Shown here piece after piece: positions 1-12,446 of a DNA stretch of 64,000 nt. The first letter of the stretch is position 1; every line of letters begins with the position of its first letter. The notes beneath the pieces were generated by a model, which was not told the DNA's origin, searched no databases, and was given only the letters and a program-made list of their open reading frames with translations. The translations under genes were made by a program, and so were the position numbers. Source of the DNA: Tetraselmis striata (Eukaryota; Chlorophyta; Chlorodendrophyceae; Chlorodendrales; Chlorodendraceae). The stretch is from positions 62,001-126,000 of the forward strand of contig VCJN01000206.1 in NCBI GenBank assembly GCA_006384855.1, written 5' to 3'.

Positions 1-1
1 C

Positions 2-943
2 CATACCCGCGGAGTCGGACTCCGCTTCGTCGACGTCTCCCTAGCAGACGCGTACGGCGACGGCACCCTCCGCGCGTTCACCCACCCAGACAGCACTGAC
101 ACCGAACGTGCCCTCTTTGTCCGATCGAGCGGCTATTGCACAGCTCACAGGCTGGATCGACACCGCCTCGGGCCACACCACCAAAAAAGCAAAACCCTCT
201 GCCCACCGGCGCTCCCAAGGCGAGCACCGCCCGCTGCCTCTCGGCAGCCGAGGCCAGGGCCGCGGCCCCGGCGGTGGTCAACGCCAAATCGCCAACCGTG
301 GTCGTAGCCACAGCGCGGGCCGCAACTCCCCCGCACCTGCGGCCCGGCCTTTGAGTCCACCGCTCGACACAGCCCCGAGCCACCACCTAACCCACTCACG
401 GACCCGACAGCCCGCATCCCCACCCAACCACATCGCCAACCCGCGGCGGCAAGGCAGCCCCATGGCACCATCCCGCCGCACCGACGCCGTAGCCCCGCTC
501 CTCGCCAGAAGCGACTTGCCCACAAACGCACACCGGCCGCGTCCCAATCCCCCCTCATCGGCAAAAAAACCCCAGGCGCCAACGTCTTCTCTCCCGGCCC
601 GTACCCGACCCCCAGCGGACCTCCCCGGCCGAGACAACTCCCTCGAAGCCGACTTCCGCAAAGAGCTCATCTCGGAGGCCGCCACCTTGCTCGCCCGACG
701 CTCCCCCCGCACGCACCGCCGCCTCACCGCCAGGATGGCGGCCTTGGGCGCGGGCGGCCCACTGCACCCCATCACACGCACTCCCTCACCGGACCCCCCC
801 CCCCCCCCCCTCCCCCCGCCCCCCGCGGGGGACGTACATTTGGCAGACGACCAACCAACCTCTGAGGAGGAATACTCCGACCTCGTAGAGGAGGAAAACA
901 AAGTCGGGAACGAGTCCATGGACGACGACGAAGAACTCTAGCT
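2..943 (+). CDS. Unrecognised proline-rich reading frame, partial
   Basis: An open frame of about 278 codons runs to a stop at 941-943. It has no ATG at its 5' edge, so it may enter from outside the window. A second open frame over the first ~110 bases looks protein-like and could be its continuation through a frameshift or a splice. The translation is rich in Pro, Ser and Arg, contains a proline run encoded by the C tract at 794-810, and ends in an acidic tail (DDDEEL). I recognise no domain. The C-rich strand has few stops, so an open frame here is weak evidence. It could be a gag-like retroelement product or chance. Confidence 0.22.
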
Positions 944-2726
944 CCTCAACCACGCACTAACCTGAGTCTACCTCCCCCCTGCCACCTACCGTACCGTTGG
1001 CCACCGTCCGACCGCCGAAACACCGCCAGACCCACCCTCACGAACCTTTTGCGCCCACGATCAGGCCGCGTACCCTCATCAACGATCAACCCTAGGCGGG
1101 CACTCCGTGCCCTCATCTCACCGACACCACCGCAGACAGCACCACCACAAACAACAACTCCCCCACCTAGCAACGGCTGCGATGGCGCCCGCTTCGGGAT
1201 GGGGAACCCCGCACAATACCTATAGCGGGCGGGACGCTACGGCTGCCTCAGTCCAACTCGGTCTCCTCTGCGGGCCACCTATGCCATAGTCGGAATGGCC
1301 GGCAACATGACGCCGCCCTAGCCCGCCGCATACCCGAGCAGCGGGTCGAATCTGCGACTAGCGGACCAACAATCTGCGGATTGCCTTGGGCTCTATGCCG
1401 AACTGGGCGCGGAAGACGGAGAAGCCACGAAGCCGGCGATGGTAGACATGCTGGGCAGCCCGAGGCTGCAGCGGAAGGAGGCGGGGATGGACACGACAGA
1501 GGAAGGCCGGTAGCCGGAGTTGTACTACACATATGTGTCCCTACTATGGTTAAAGATGGCAGGCCCTGAGAACAACACGGTCCGGGCAGCGGAGAGCAGC
1601 GGATTAGTTATCGTAATTCAATTTCAATTTCAATTGTCGCCATACTCATCATACCGCCACGTTGTCATTGATTTGCCATCAACTATCCACCGTGAATCTA
1701 GAGCACTGAAAATAGGTCATTCGGGGTGTGGGACAACAACCCATATTTATCGACTCCACTGGCTGATTTTTGGAGCAAACAAATCATATATATGGTGAAG
1801 ATATTTTGTTGTAATTGCTGCTTACGCAAGCGTGAGAGGCTTCTCGCGGCCTCCTTGCCCTGGGGCGAAGCTTCTAGACAGTAGTGCATGGTTGCCTGCC
1901 CATAGCACGCTACGAAGTGGACGAAATTGGCGTGCACGTAAATGCCTTTATCGTGGTTGAACCAGAGTTGTGCACAAATTCAAATTGAGTTCTGTCATAA
2001 GGCATACTCGCATAGCATAGTCAGTTATGTTATGACAGAACTACTATAAAAACCCATGGATAAACGGGCATATAACCGTGACTTCAGTCCACACCAACGT
2101 CTCCCCTTTCCGTTCCTCTGACAGCGGATATGTAGCGTTATTTATTCGCATCTCCGCCCCCTCGCCGGTGTGGGGATTGTTGCGGGGGGCGCTGGCGAGT
2201 TCTATCCGGCCGTCGCCACTCAAATGCATGCGGCTCATCGTCACGCAAGGGTAGGGGGAGAAGGTTAACTTTCACTACTTGAGTCGGCCATCGCCGCCCC
2301 AAACGTGACTAGGCGAGGTGTGAGGACTATGCCCGTGCCACTAGGGTGATGGTCGCATTCATAAGAAACGCACAAGCCAAGGGATGTAGTGTGACAGTCC
2401 TGCGAGTACGATTACGAGTTAGTAGTGCGAGTACTATTATGTGTACGAGTACTCGCACGATGTGTACTTGAGACTGCGATGAGTATATGTACGATATGAT
2501 GCTGCCATGTGGTAAGCGTTGCTTGTGTTCATGAACCAATATATTGTATTGTCAAAACTACACTGAAGCCTCTCGCCTTTGCACCACCACTGCATGCCAC
2601 CTTTGTTACTTTTAGTCTCTCTATTGTCGGGGCTGTCGCGCAACACTTCGGGTTCCGAAACACCACCACTCTTATATTGCCCCACCCCACCCAACACTAT
2701 CACATAATAGCCCCTTTGCTATTATG
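944..2726. other. Intergenic stretch, no gene recognised
   Basis: No convincing coding exon is seen. A short perfect inverted repeat, GTTCTGTCATAA at 1989-2000 and its complement at 2030-2041, could form a hairpin with a 29-base loop. A pentamer-like AGTACGAGT motif recurs around 2400-2465. Confidence 0.5.
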
Positions 2727-3399
2727 TTTCCTCACCCATTCATGGCTATGCCACCATGCAATGCTCTATGTATGTGCGGCACGGCACGTCTATCACTCTA
2801 TGTTGGGCACCAAGCAACCCGCCTGTGTTAGGGGCTATTATACTTGAAACACCCAAGTGGCGCCAAGACTACCACTCGTGTAGGGCAGTTGTTAGGGTGA
2901 AAGGGTTTAATGAACCCTGTGATGGTAAAGTTTGAGCAGCAGCACATAAATAAAGTGCAAAATCCCAGGGTTTCAGATCACAAACCCTATATTCACCTGC
3001 CCTACTATTTGTAAACTCAGATTCGGCGAAAAAGGGGTCTAGGACGATGACCCATGTGATGGGTTGTATAATATATACACCCCTCCACACAAGTCCTCAG
3101 CCCCTTTTCGCATAATCTGAGTATACGAATAGATTGACAAGATAAGTGAATGTCGGGTTCACGACATATAACCCTAGAATACTGCATGTTTATAATCAGA
3201 CTTTATCATCTTAGGGTTTAATCAAACCCTCTTACCGTAACAACTGCGCCACACGAGTGGCGGTCATGGCGCCACGTGGGGCGTTTCAAGTACCCCAGCC
3301 AACAACACTAGCATGCGTGGTGCCGCACACATGCCATCGCATGCCATCGCATATGCATATAATATGGCATGGTGGGATGGCCATGGATGGTTGAGGAAA
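2727..3399. repeat. Large imperfect palindrome (foldback element)
   Basis: The left half (from 2727) is repeated as its reverse complement in the right half (to 3399), centred near 3065. Outer arms pair TTTCCTCAcCC at 2727 with GGtTGAGGAAA at 3389-3399. The middle arms share GTGGCGCCA and CACTCGTGTgG. The inner arms pair ACTCAGATT near 3015 with AATCTGAGT at 3114-3122. Arms are about 320 bases with mismatches spread along them, as in an old foldback or MITE-type element. No transposase is seen inside. Confidence 0.75.
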
Positions 3400-5723
3400 T
3401 ACGTTAGTAAAGGGGCGGCGCCCGCCACTAGGCAGCGGCCCACCAAGAGCGGGGCATCCTGAGTGGGGCGGGCCTAGCGGCACCACCCCCACATACACGC
3501 GGTGGGTGTTAGTAACCCCTAAGACCCGTGCCTGGCTGGGTGCGTGGGGTAGGGGGCTGAGCGGGTGGCCGGTTGCCGCTGATCCTCGGATCTTGAGATG
3601 ACCGGGGAGCCCCACGGGGGGCTTCTCAAATAATACTCGTAGTCCCGGTAGCGCAAGCTGGCGCCGCCGGGCAGCATCCATGTAGGGCAGGTGCTAGAAT
3701 GATTCATGTCTTGTAAGACCTCGACCTTGCGTCGGTCTCTCCGAGATCCGGCTACGGGTGGGGAGGGGGTGTGAACGACTCGGTCGGGGGCAGCCTACTC
3801 GCGACGGCTGTTAGACACAACATCGTGGTTTAATACTTCGGTGCGACCCGCCCAGTACATAGGGCGTTAAGATACTCGTCGGCATAGCCTTGCACGCACG
3901 ATAGCGGTTGTGATTAATCCAAATGTCCACGCGGCCCAATAAGCAGCCCTCGGGCGATGACCTCGGCCATGAGCGTGTGCGGGTGGCTCTCGTGCGTCGG
4001 GCGATCCGGCACTGGTGAGCTGCACAATATCGGAGAGCATACGGCCGACGGTTAAGGGGGTGTATTCTCCGCCTTCAGCACCTCCGACCTTCGAGGAGTC
4101 CGAGGACACCGTTGGCAGCAGCAGCTCAAGTAGGCGGGGGCGATCTCAACAGCGAGATGACCAAGCGGCCTAGCCGCTTGGCCGCCGCCGGTGGAGCGCA
4201 GCGCCGGAGCATGCTGCGAGATCCGGGGGCATAGAAACGGTGGAAACACGCATATACAGACGGTCACGTGGTCGCGTGTTTGTACGGACGTGCGTCGTGC
4301 ACATCCGGCGCGGGTGGCGCGTACGTACGGGCTGGCGCCATGTACGCGTTTCATCACAATATAACCGCAAAAAAACAGCAATTAAATATTGTAATGGATT
4401 TGGGGCGTTTATCGTTATTTATAGTTCCCAAACCTTTTCTTTACTCATACTTGTACGCGGGCGACGCAGGGCGGAGGATGTTCACAACATTTGCACATCG
4501 TTCATATCGCGCAACGGGCATACCCACTTGTATGGCGTTGGGTCGAGTTCCTCGTCAATTACTGGGTTTAAGGATTATAAGTCGCTATGTGCCATGTATT
4601 TCAACATATGTTGCAGCAGTGCCCGCGGTGGGGGAATCACCGTCATAGCTTTAGGTTGTTAGTTCCGGAATTCAGGGATTTTATTAGTAGTCGGGCGGTT
4701 GCATCAATACCTGAGGACTTATTATAACTGCCTTTACTTCGGGCGGGGTAGGGCAGGTAGGTACTCCTTCCCTTCACGGCGCCATGAATTTTGCTTGGAA
4801 TGGGGAAAATCATGATCCAGTTACGGAGTCGAGCCCTCCCTCACATTGCCTTTTTCTTGCATAGGTATCGCACTCCCGAAATGCTTTGCTCCGCGGGATT
4901 GGGCTTGCCCCAACTCGCATTACTCGAATGGGCCGACGCCCAAACGGGTAGGGCGGACCTTTTGTGGGCAGTACCGGGTGTTTTGATGACAGTGTTTCAG
5001 ACGGTGATCCAACAGTGTCGGAAATTCCATCATTGGCCTTCAAGTAGCACTGCGGACTGCTCCGGCAATTTGCTTGATGACCATAAAGGAGCGTCGCTTA
5101 CCCAGGGCTTCCCGTAACCAGATCGCTGCCCAATAAACGGCCGTCGTAGAGACTAGGGTTTCACTGTTGCCAATCCAGTCCCGGAGGCGGAAAAAACCCT
5201 GTACTTTTACGCAGGTTTTCGAGCTACTGGGGGGCTTTATATATACGTTTGTTCGAATATAATAAAGCACATGTACATCTATCGTCATCGACATCTTCGA
5301 CATATACATCTATATTATTACATCTGTTCATGAATACATGCGGTATCATAAATCAATTATTACTCTCTCAGGCGACTAAGGATTGCCTACTGGTACTCCC
5401 TTGGCTTGGCGGTCACTGAGGCCTGACGACTATGCCCCATTGTCGTCCTACCGCCGGTGTTTTTCCATTGTTGATATACAATTAAGACTAGGTCGTCGTA
5501 AATCCCGGGCAGGGCGTCGTCCATCATAGCCTGATGCACGACCACCAGCAGGAAAGATAGCGCCTCAGCCAGCTCAGCAACCGGCTGATAACTCTGTGCA
5601 TGCGTGCCCCAGCCGCGGCCTCGGCCCAGCCCCCCCAACTGCCAGCGTGCGGCGCCCGACGCGGTGCCGTCCCGCGAGACTGGGGCTGAGTTCCGGCAGC
5701 GGGTTGGCGCGGAGCGGGAGACG
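3400..5723. other. Upstream region of the PIG-Q gene, no other gene recognised
   Basis: Mostly non-coding by eye. A minus-strand frame at about 5387-5600 (containing MMDDALPGIYDDLVLIVYQQ) looks protein-like but has no recognised homologue and no start, so it may be a transposon remnant. The last ~130 bases before the PIG-Q start at 5724 become very GC-rich, consistent with a 5' UTR or promoter-proximal segment. No TATA box can be assigned. Confidence 0.4.
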
Positions 5724-8700
5724 ATGGCGCCGCCGCCCGCCCGCCAGCTGCTGCTGCTGCTGCTGCCGGCAGACGTCGTCGTCCCGCCGCCGACCTGCCC
5801 GACCGAGTCCGCAACACCGGCACCCAGACTGCTGCTGGGCTGGTGGTGTCTGGCGGACGGCGTGCTGGCGCTGGCTGTGGCGGCGGGCAGCGACGGCGGC
5901 GCTGATGGCACGGGTATGTTCACACCTGTACGCACGGGTATGCAGCGGGCAGCCTTACCAGTAGCATCGCACGTCAAATCAACTGTCCGTGACACTATGC
6001 TGCTCATTTGGCGCTAGGGCGCACATCGGCTGGGGCTCCGCACCAGGGCTGTGCGTAACCGCGTACTGATACTTGGCGAAGCGCAATGATATACATCATG
6101 GCATCCCTGGTCACGCTCGCGGCATGCACTCTATGCCTTCGCCACGCAGTACCAATAAACCTAAGCTATGCCATCGGTACGTATACGCCCCCCCCGCACG
6201 AGTGCAGTAGCAGAGCGTATAATTCGTGCACATTGAGCATGCACGGGCAAGGGGGTGTGCAGGGCTAGCGCGCCGATGATGCCACCGGAGCAGCTCACCA
6301 AGTGCCGTAAGGCCCACATCCCCATCCCTCCACCCACACCCGCACATCCGCCGCACACAAAGTAGGGCCCATACACCCGGTGCTGTCCCAATGTCATAAT
6401 GTCATACCGGCTTCCCTACAATTGTTGGTGTCTTATTGATATACCTGTCGAAAATGGCATGCCTTCTGCTGCTCATGTTAACGGGGTCACCCACAGCCCT
6501 GCTGGCGTGTTTAAGCATGTGCACCTTGCTCGATGAGTAGGCCAGCCGCAAGCGTGGCCTCCTCTCCGCTGACAGTGCCTCGTGTCTCCACTCGTTGTCC
6601 CGCGGCAGAGCCGCTCGCCGAGGGCGGTGCTGCAGCACTGGCGAGCTGCCGGCCAGCGGAGGCAGCGGGCGGCGAGGTGCGCTTCGGGCCGCTGGGCACC
6701 CTCCGCTGGGCGGCTGCGCAGGGGCGGGAAGCCGGCGCGGTGCGGCAGGCACGCGCCGCGGCGGCGGTGGCGGGGCGTCCCTGGGCCGACATCGTAGTGG
6801 ACGCCTCGGCGCGTGGGGGCGCCCTGCCGCGGCTGGCGGCGCTGCGCTGCGGCGTGGGGGAGGGAGGGGGAGGCCCCGGCGCGGCGCCACCCCGGCCGCA
6901 GCGGTGCAGAGCGGTCATCATCATGTATGACGCGCCGCAGCCGGGGCGCCGCCACCTGCCGGCTGCGCGGCCGCGAGCGCTGTCCGCGGCCTCTCCTCCA
7001 CCATGGCCCTGGCTCGCCCGGCCGGACAGCCAGGTACCCTTGCACCCTCCCCCCCCCCCCTCCCGACCCAAAGTTATCCAGCCCCTCCCTGCTGCGCCTC
7101 CCCCCGCCATGAACCAAGGCCAAATGCACCACGAGTGCTGTCGCACTCTGACAGCAACTCAGGACCGCCTGGGCTTGCCTCTCATTGTCTATGAAGGCTG
7201 CCAATTTCATCTACCCAGTGTCTTACTGCTTCCGAGGAGTTGGTTGAGCAGCTCGACTTTTTGGAAAGATGTTGGCTGGGCATACTCTTGTTAAGATCTT
7301 GAGTGGTTTCGCCTGGACACTGCTTTGTGCGGGAGGATTGTTAAAAATTGTGCTGCCTTCAACAGTTCCATTTTGGTTGTGTTGCTTTAACAGGGTTAGA
7401 ACCAGCTGTTGCTTGTTTATAAGCTTATGTATTGACAATTTTAACTTGTATCTACTTTCACGATGCTATCTACTTACACTTATCAAAGATATGTCAGTGT
7501 TGTACTTGACAGAAACAATCACCAATATATATAAAAAGAAATACATTTCATACTAATAATAGATGATTAAGATTTTGATTAATATCAGACAACAACGTCC
7601 ACTTCATTGAGTTGACCCCAGCCCCAGGCCCATTTTCTCTTCTTTTGACGCTATTTTATCGGTAAGCGGATGAGAGTACACCTGTGCCCGCAGACATCTA
7701 TACATTTCGTTCTGCAACCCGGAACCCCGCTTTGGGCTCGCTACGTACCGTTGCCATTGCCCTCCTCGCCAACAAGGAAGTGCCACATTTCCCTGCCGGT
7801 CTATCAGGACATAGCGAGCATGTAGCACAGAACCTCCTGCCGGATGGTTCAAGTCAATTCACCATTGCCGCGGCCCGCAGGGCGGATCAAATGTGACGCC
7901 GGGCTAGAGTTTGGCGTCTTGCCACATAGGTAGCTTCATGCTGAGCGGGTGTGCCGCTGCCGCCCAGGCCGAGGGCCCTGCACCCCTCAGCGCGGCGCTG
8001 CACTGGGCCGGCGAGGCGTGGCGGGTGCGCAGCGGCGGGGGCGGCGCACCCGGGGCGCGTCCGCTGGGGCGCGTGGCCGCTGCGCTGGTGTGCCTGCTTG
8101 GGTGCCACGGCCGCGGCGCCGCGGCCCTGTTGCCGAATCCGCCGCCGCCGCAGCAGAGCGACGCCCCCGGCTGGCGGCTGGCCCGGCGCTGCATGCCGGG
8201 GGCCGAGGCATGGCGGCACCTCCGGCGGCGTGCGAGAGGGCTGGCTGCCCCCGCGCACACCAGCGCAGCCGGCCTCGACCTGCAGGTGCCCCCCCGCGGC
8301 CCTGCCTTGCAACCCTCCGCCGCAAGCACCAGCCCCCACCCGGCCCACTCTCCCCCCTGCGACCGCTGAAAAGGTGTGTGCAGCCTTCTGATACGTGGCC
8401 AGTCTTGCGGCCGACGCGGTGATAAGAACCTGCCAGAGGTCAAATCTACACGAAACTATCGATAGGGGAACTGTAGTGAATGTTCTTATAGGCTGCATGC
8501 AAGCCCGATGAAAGGCTTGTCTATAATAGGGGCTCTGGTGGGTGAGCCGGCACCAAAAGCTCTAGGCTCATCCATCAGATTGCTGCTCCGGAGCAGGCGT
8601 GGCCGGGCGAAGGGCCGGGGAGGGGCGGGGGGGGGGGGGGGGGGTGGGCAAATGCCACTATGAGATGGGCATCAACCCCGTTTAGAAGAGATATGCGCTT

Positions 8701-11700
8701 CGGAAACTGGGGCGATTCCATTAATCAGGTGGGCGGCTCCTAAATATGATGAACTAGCGCGTAGGTGGCCAAAACAGTTAAATAGCGGCTCCTGGCCGTC
8801 TTTTGCTAGCCTTCTAGCGGTTTTTTCTATTTCTATTCTATTATACTATTACCCATTATTCTGCTATTCGTCTCTTATTATTATTCCTCAGGTTTCACCG
8901 GACATCCATACTGTTTTGGCGCGATTAGTACGGATTCCGTAAGGATAGACATATTGATTACAGGGCGTTTGCCTCCTTGCCCGCATTATACGCATTTTAC
9001 ACGCTTGTAATCGGTATACCGCATAAGTATTACATGACGCGTAGAGTTTGCCATCAGTATGATTAACGCCATCTCATCGTGCATCCGTCCGCATTCCGGT
9101 ATTGCTATCTAACTTCAAACAATGCACGCATACTTTTCCTGAATAAATGGGAAATTCAAACTCAGAAATGCACTTCGTGCTTTCCGAAATCGATTCGCAA
9201 TACGACAAAGATGTATCTGTCAGTTTCTCTTCCAAACTATGCAAACACTGAATACATTTCTATTCTTTTGGTATTCTATTCTATTCCATTTGTAATTGCT
9301 GAACTTTTATGCTAACAGACTGTTGAGTTCAATCAACACTCAGATCAGCGGTTCAGTGCTGCAGTCTTAGAATGGATGTCCAGGTGGATGTCGGTTGTCT
9401 CGTTCTGCCGAGGGTCGAAAATTAATGATGTAGAGCGAACCCAGGGCCTGGCAACGTCCAAGTGTTGTCAACCCCAGAATCAACGCTCGCCAGCCTTGCA
9501 TAGAGGAGCAAGTACTGCGCCAATCGCATGGAGCCCAATACCATAGCCACGATGTGCGGTCATGGCGGTAAATTCTTGTTTTTTCACCACCCTACAGGTA
9601 ACCTGGGTCGGATTGTGCTGCCGGCACGGTAATAACAACGGCGATGCCAGCGTGTCAGAGGTCAACAGATTCACCAGCAGTTGACAAAACGACGGCGGCG
9701 CTGTATCAAAAAAGGAACGCACACGGGTATCCCATCATCTTCCGTAGGTTGCATGCTAGCCCAATTATTGAGGCATGTATAATACGGGCGTCGGCAGCCG
9801 TGTTTCGAATCCTCATCTCCTTGCGCTTCGGCGCTATATCTTGCCATGATACTTATACTATTTAGCCTAATGGTAGATGGTCGGCAAGGATAGCACTCTA
9901 AGGAAATATCATCACCGGCAACTAAACCCGGCTCTGCTCTATTTATCTCGAAGTGCATCAGAATACACCTCGAAGAAGACACGGATCTTCCGACTCAATG
10001 CTGCAAAGCCGTGCCTTCGTTGGGGACCCGCGAACCCAAATGACTTGTCACGGCGAACACCTCGACTGACCTAAATGCGGACCGGTGGCCCATGCCGTCA
10101 GGCGATGCACGCGCAGCTGGCGGCGGGGCGGCAGCATGTCGCCGCGGGCGCGCTGGACCACGGCTGCGGCGCCGCGCTGGGGGCGCTGATCTGGGCGCAG
10201 CGCAGCTCCGTGGCGGCGGGCGGCGCGGCGAGCGGGCGGGCGGGCGCCGCCTGGCTGCTGCACCACGTCAACTGGCTCCGTGGGTGAGCCAACCCACCCA
10301 CCTTTTAGGTTGAAGTTGTAGCCACCCTCATCCGATTGAATGCGTGCAACAGCTGCGGGCGCTGCTTGTCCACCATGACGAGATTGTGGAAGACAGTCGT
10401 CCGCCATGATGCCGAGCCATCTCAGTCTTCAAAGGCACGAAATGCCCCGGCGATATGTGCTGGCGGAAAATGAAAAGTCAATGGTGTGGATCATTCAATA
10501 CATGTTAAGATTTCATTTTGTATTTGTACCGCAATCCATCGAGAGGATGCTTACCATGCAGCAGAGGACAGAGCTCCCCCCTGCTGTCAACCCTGGGAGT
10601 CGATGGATGGGGTGGTTGCGAAGTAGCTGATGAAGGTCTCCAACGCGGTGTTGGCAGTGTTAATAATGGCTTGAGGATCGACACCTCGACAGCGATCGAA
10701 CTGCGGCGGCAGCTTGGTTGTGCAATACACCGCGACCTGTCCTTGCTCACTGACAAAGCACCTGAGTGCTCCGCGCTGGCTATCAGGAAGATTGGCCGTG
10801 CCTTGCATGCTGATAGAGCAGCTCCCCTTCATGCTCCCCCCCCCCCCCCCCCCCCCCGGGCCCCGCGTCCCGGCAGCACACCCGCAGGGATCAAGATGCA
10901 CGCCGAGCTGAGCGCATCCCTCGCGGGCTGGATCCTGGCTTGGCTGCGCGCAGCGGCGGGCACCGCTGACATGGCGCTCCCCACCGCGCGCCTCGAGGTC
11001 GGCACCTCAAGCCGTTTCACCCACTCCTCACCACTCTCCTTCGTTGCCTCCCGCCCTCCCCACCACATTGCCTCCCCCCCCCCCCCCCCCCCCACCGGCC
11101 CCACCCCATACGCCGTCTCACGCAAGCACCGCACCGGCCCCGAGTGCGGCATGCCAACGGCGTCACCCTCCATGGTGCTTGGTCATAAAAGGACATTGAG
11201 CGGGTGCGACGGGCGGCGAGGAGGGGGGGGGGGTGAAGGAGGGGAGGGGCCGGCTAGGTCAGTGAGGGTCATAACTAGGGCGTTTTCTGACGTGGCTAGG
11301 TCATGGCTAGGTTATGGCCGGATGATCTCAGCTGCGGGATGGCGGCATTGTTGCACTACTCGGGACGGCTTGCTCCAGTAGTTTCCCCTCCTACACTGCT
11401 CTCCTTTGCACATCCTTCGAACTAAATCGATGCGGCAATGGACTCAACGACGAACGCTTCACCATTGATGTGTCAAGGAGTGTGTCGAGGGCGTGTGTGG
11501 CTGAGCTCCGCCCATCCCTGGTGTCACCACATGAAGTGTCAAAGCTTTCGCTTGCTGCTGTGCGCTCCTTGCAGGCGGCGGTCGCCGTGCTGGCAGTCAT
11601 CGGTGCCGTCTTTGGGCTTTCTGCCCTCCTGGCGGTGGCGCACGACCTCGCTCTCCTGTGCCTCTCTCCCGTGCGCGCCCTTTGAAGCCCCAAACTCCGT

Positions 11701-12411
11701 CATTAGGCCCACGACTGCCCGGATAAGTGTTTATTCATTATTTCAGGGTTTAGGCCCTACAATCTAAAACCCTAAATGCAAAGAGATACGCACCAGAGCT
11801 GGCACACGTTTTCATCTTGACAGCAGGTTGACCGTTGATGTGCGGCGTAGATGTTTGACATTCGGAATGTCTCACGACCTCATTCGCGGCAGTTGAACCC
11901 TGCACAAGCCAGCTGTCTTACGGCCCGGCTACGTGAGCCCGCACAGGGTCAGCTGCGCCCGTAGTGTGCAGTCCTCGGAAGGCCAGGGCGACGTTGGTAG
12001 TCAATGCTGTTGCGCGTTGCAGAGCTTCAGTCTCGACGCGGAGGAGCGTACACGGTGTCACACTGCGCTGCGACAGAGTGGAGGATGCTCGCGGTCTGGC
12101 CGTGGCTTATCTCGCGCGTTATGTTTTGATGATGCAGATAAACAGATGTATTGATACTGCTCCGTGAATTCCTGGTGCCGGATCTTCAAGTCTTCTGTGT
12201 CAGAAAGTCAAAAACCGTTCCCTAGGTTCAAGCCAAAATGGTGTATGCTGCGGAGTCTCACACTCCTCTGTATAGAAACCGCACGCAGATAAACGCGCTA
12301 AAACCCTAAAACCTGCATGAATTTGCTACATGATAATAAATAATAATAATGATGATATAATAATACATGATAATATTAGTAGTCGTAGGAGTACCCGTAG
12401 TACGGCAGTAT

Positions 12412-12446
<35 letters not shown>

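Noticed and set aside
5387..6007. 206-codon minus-strand frame
   Set aside because: Its upper part is antisense to PIG-Q exon 1. The lower part (5387-5600) looks protein-like but has no recognised family, so it is only mentioned in the flank entry.
10587..10901. Minus-strand frame over the poly-C acceptor region
   Set aside because: Overlaps PIG-Q exon 5 and its polypyrimidine tract on the opposite strand; low complexity.
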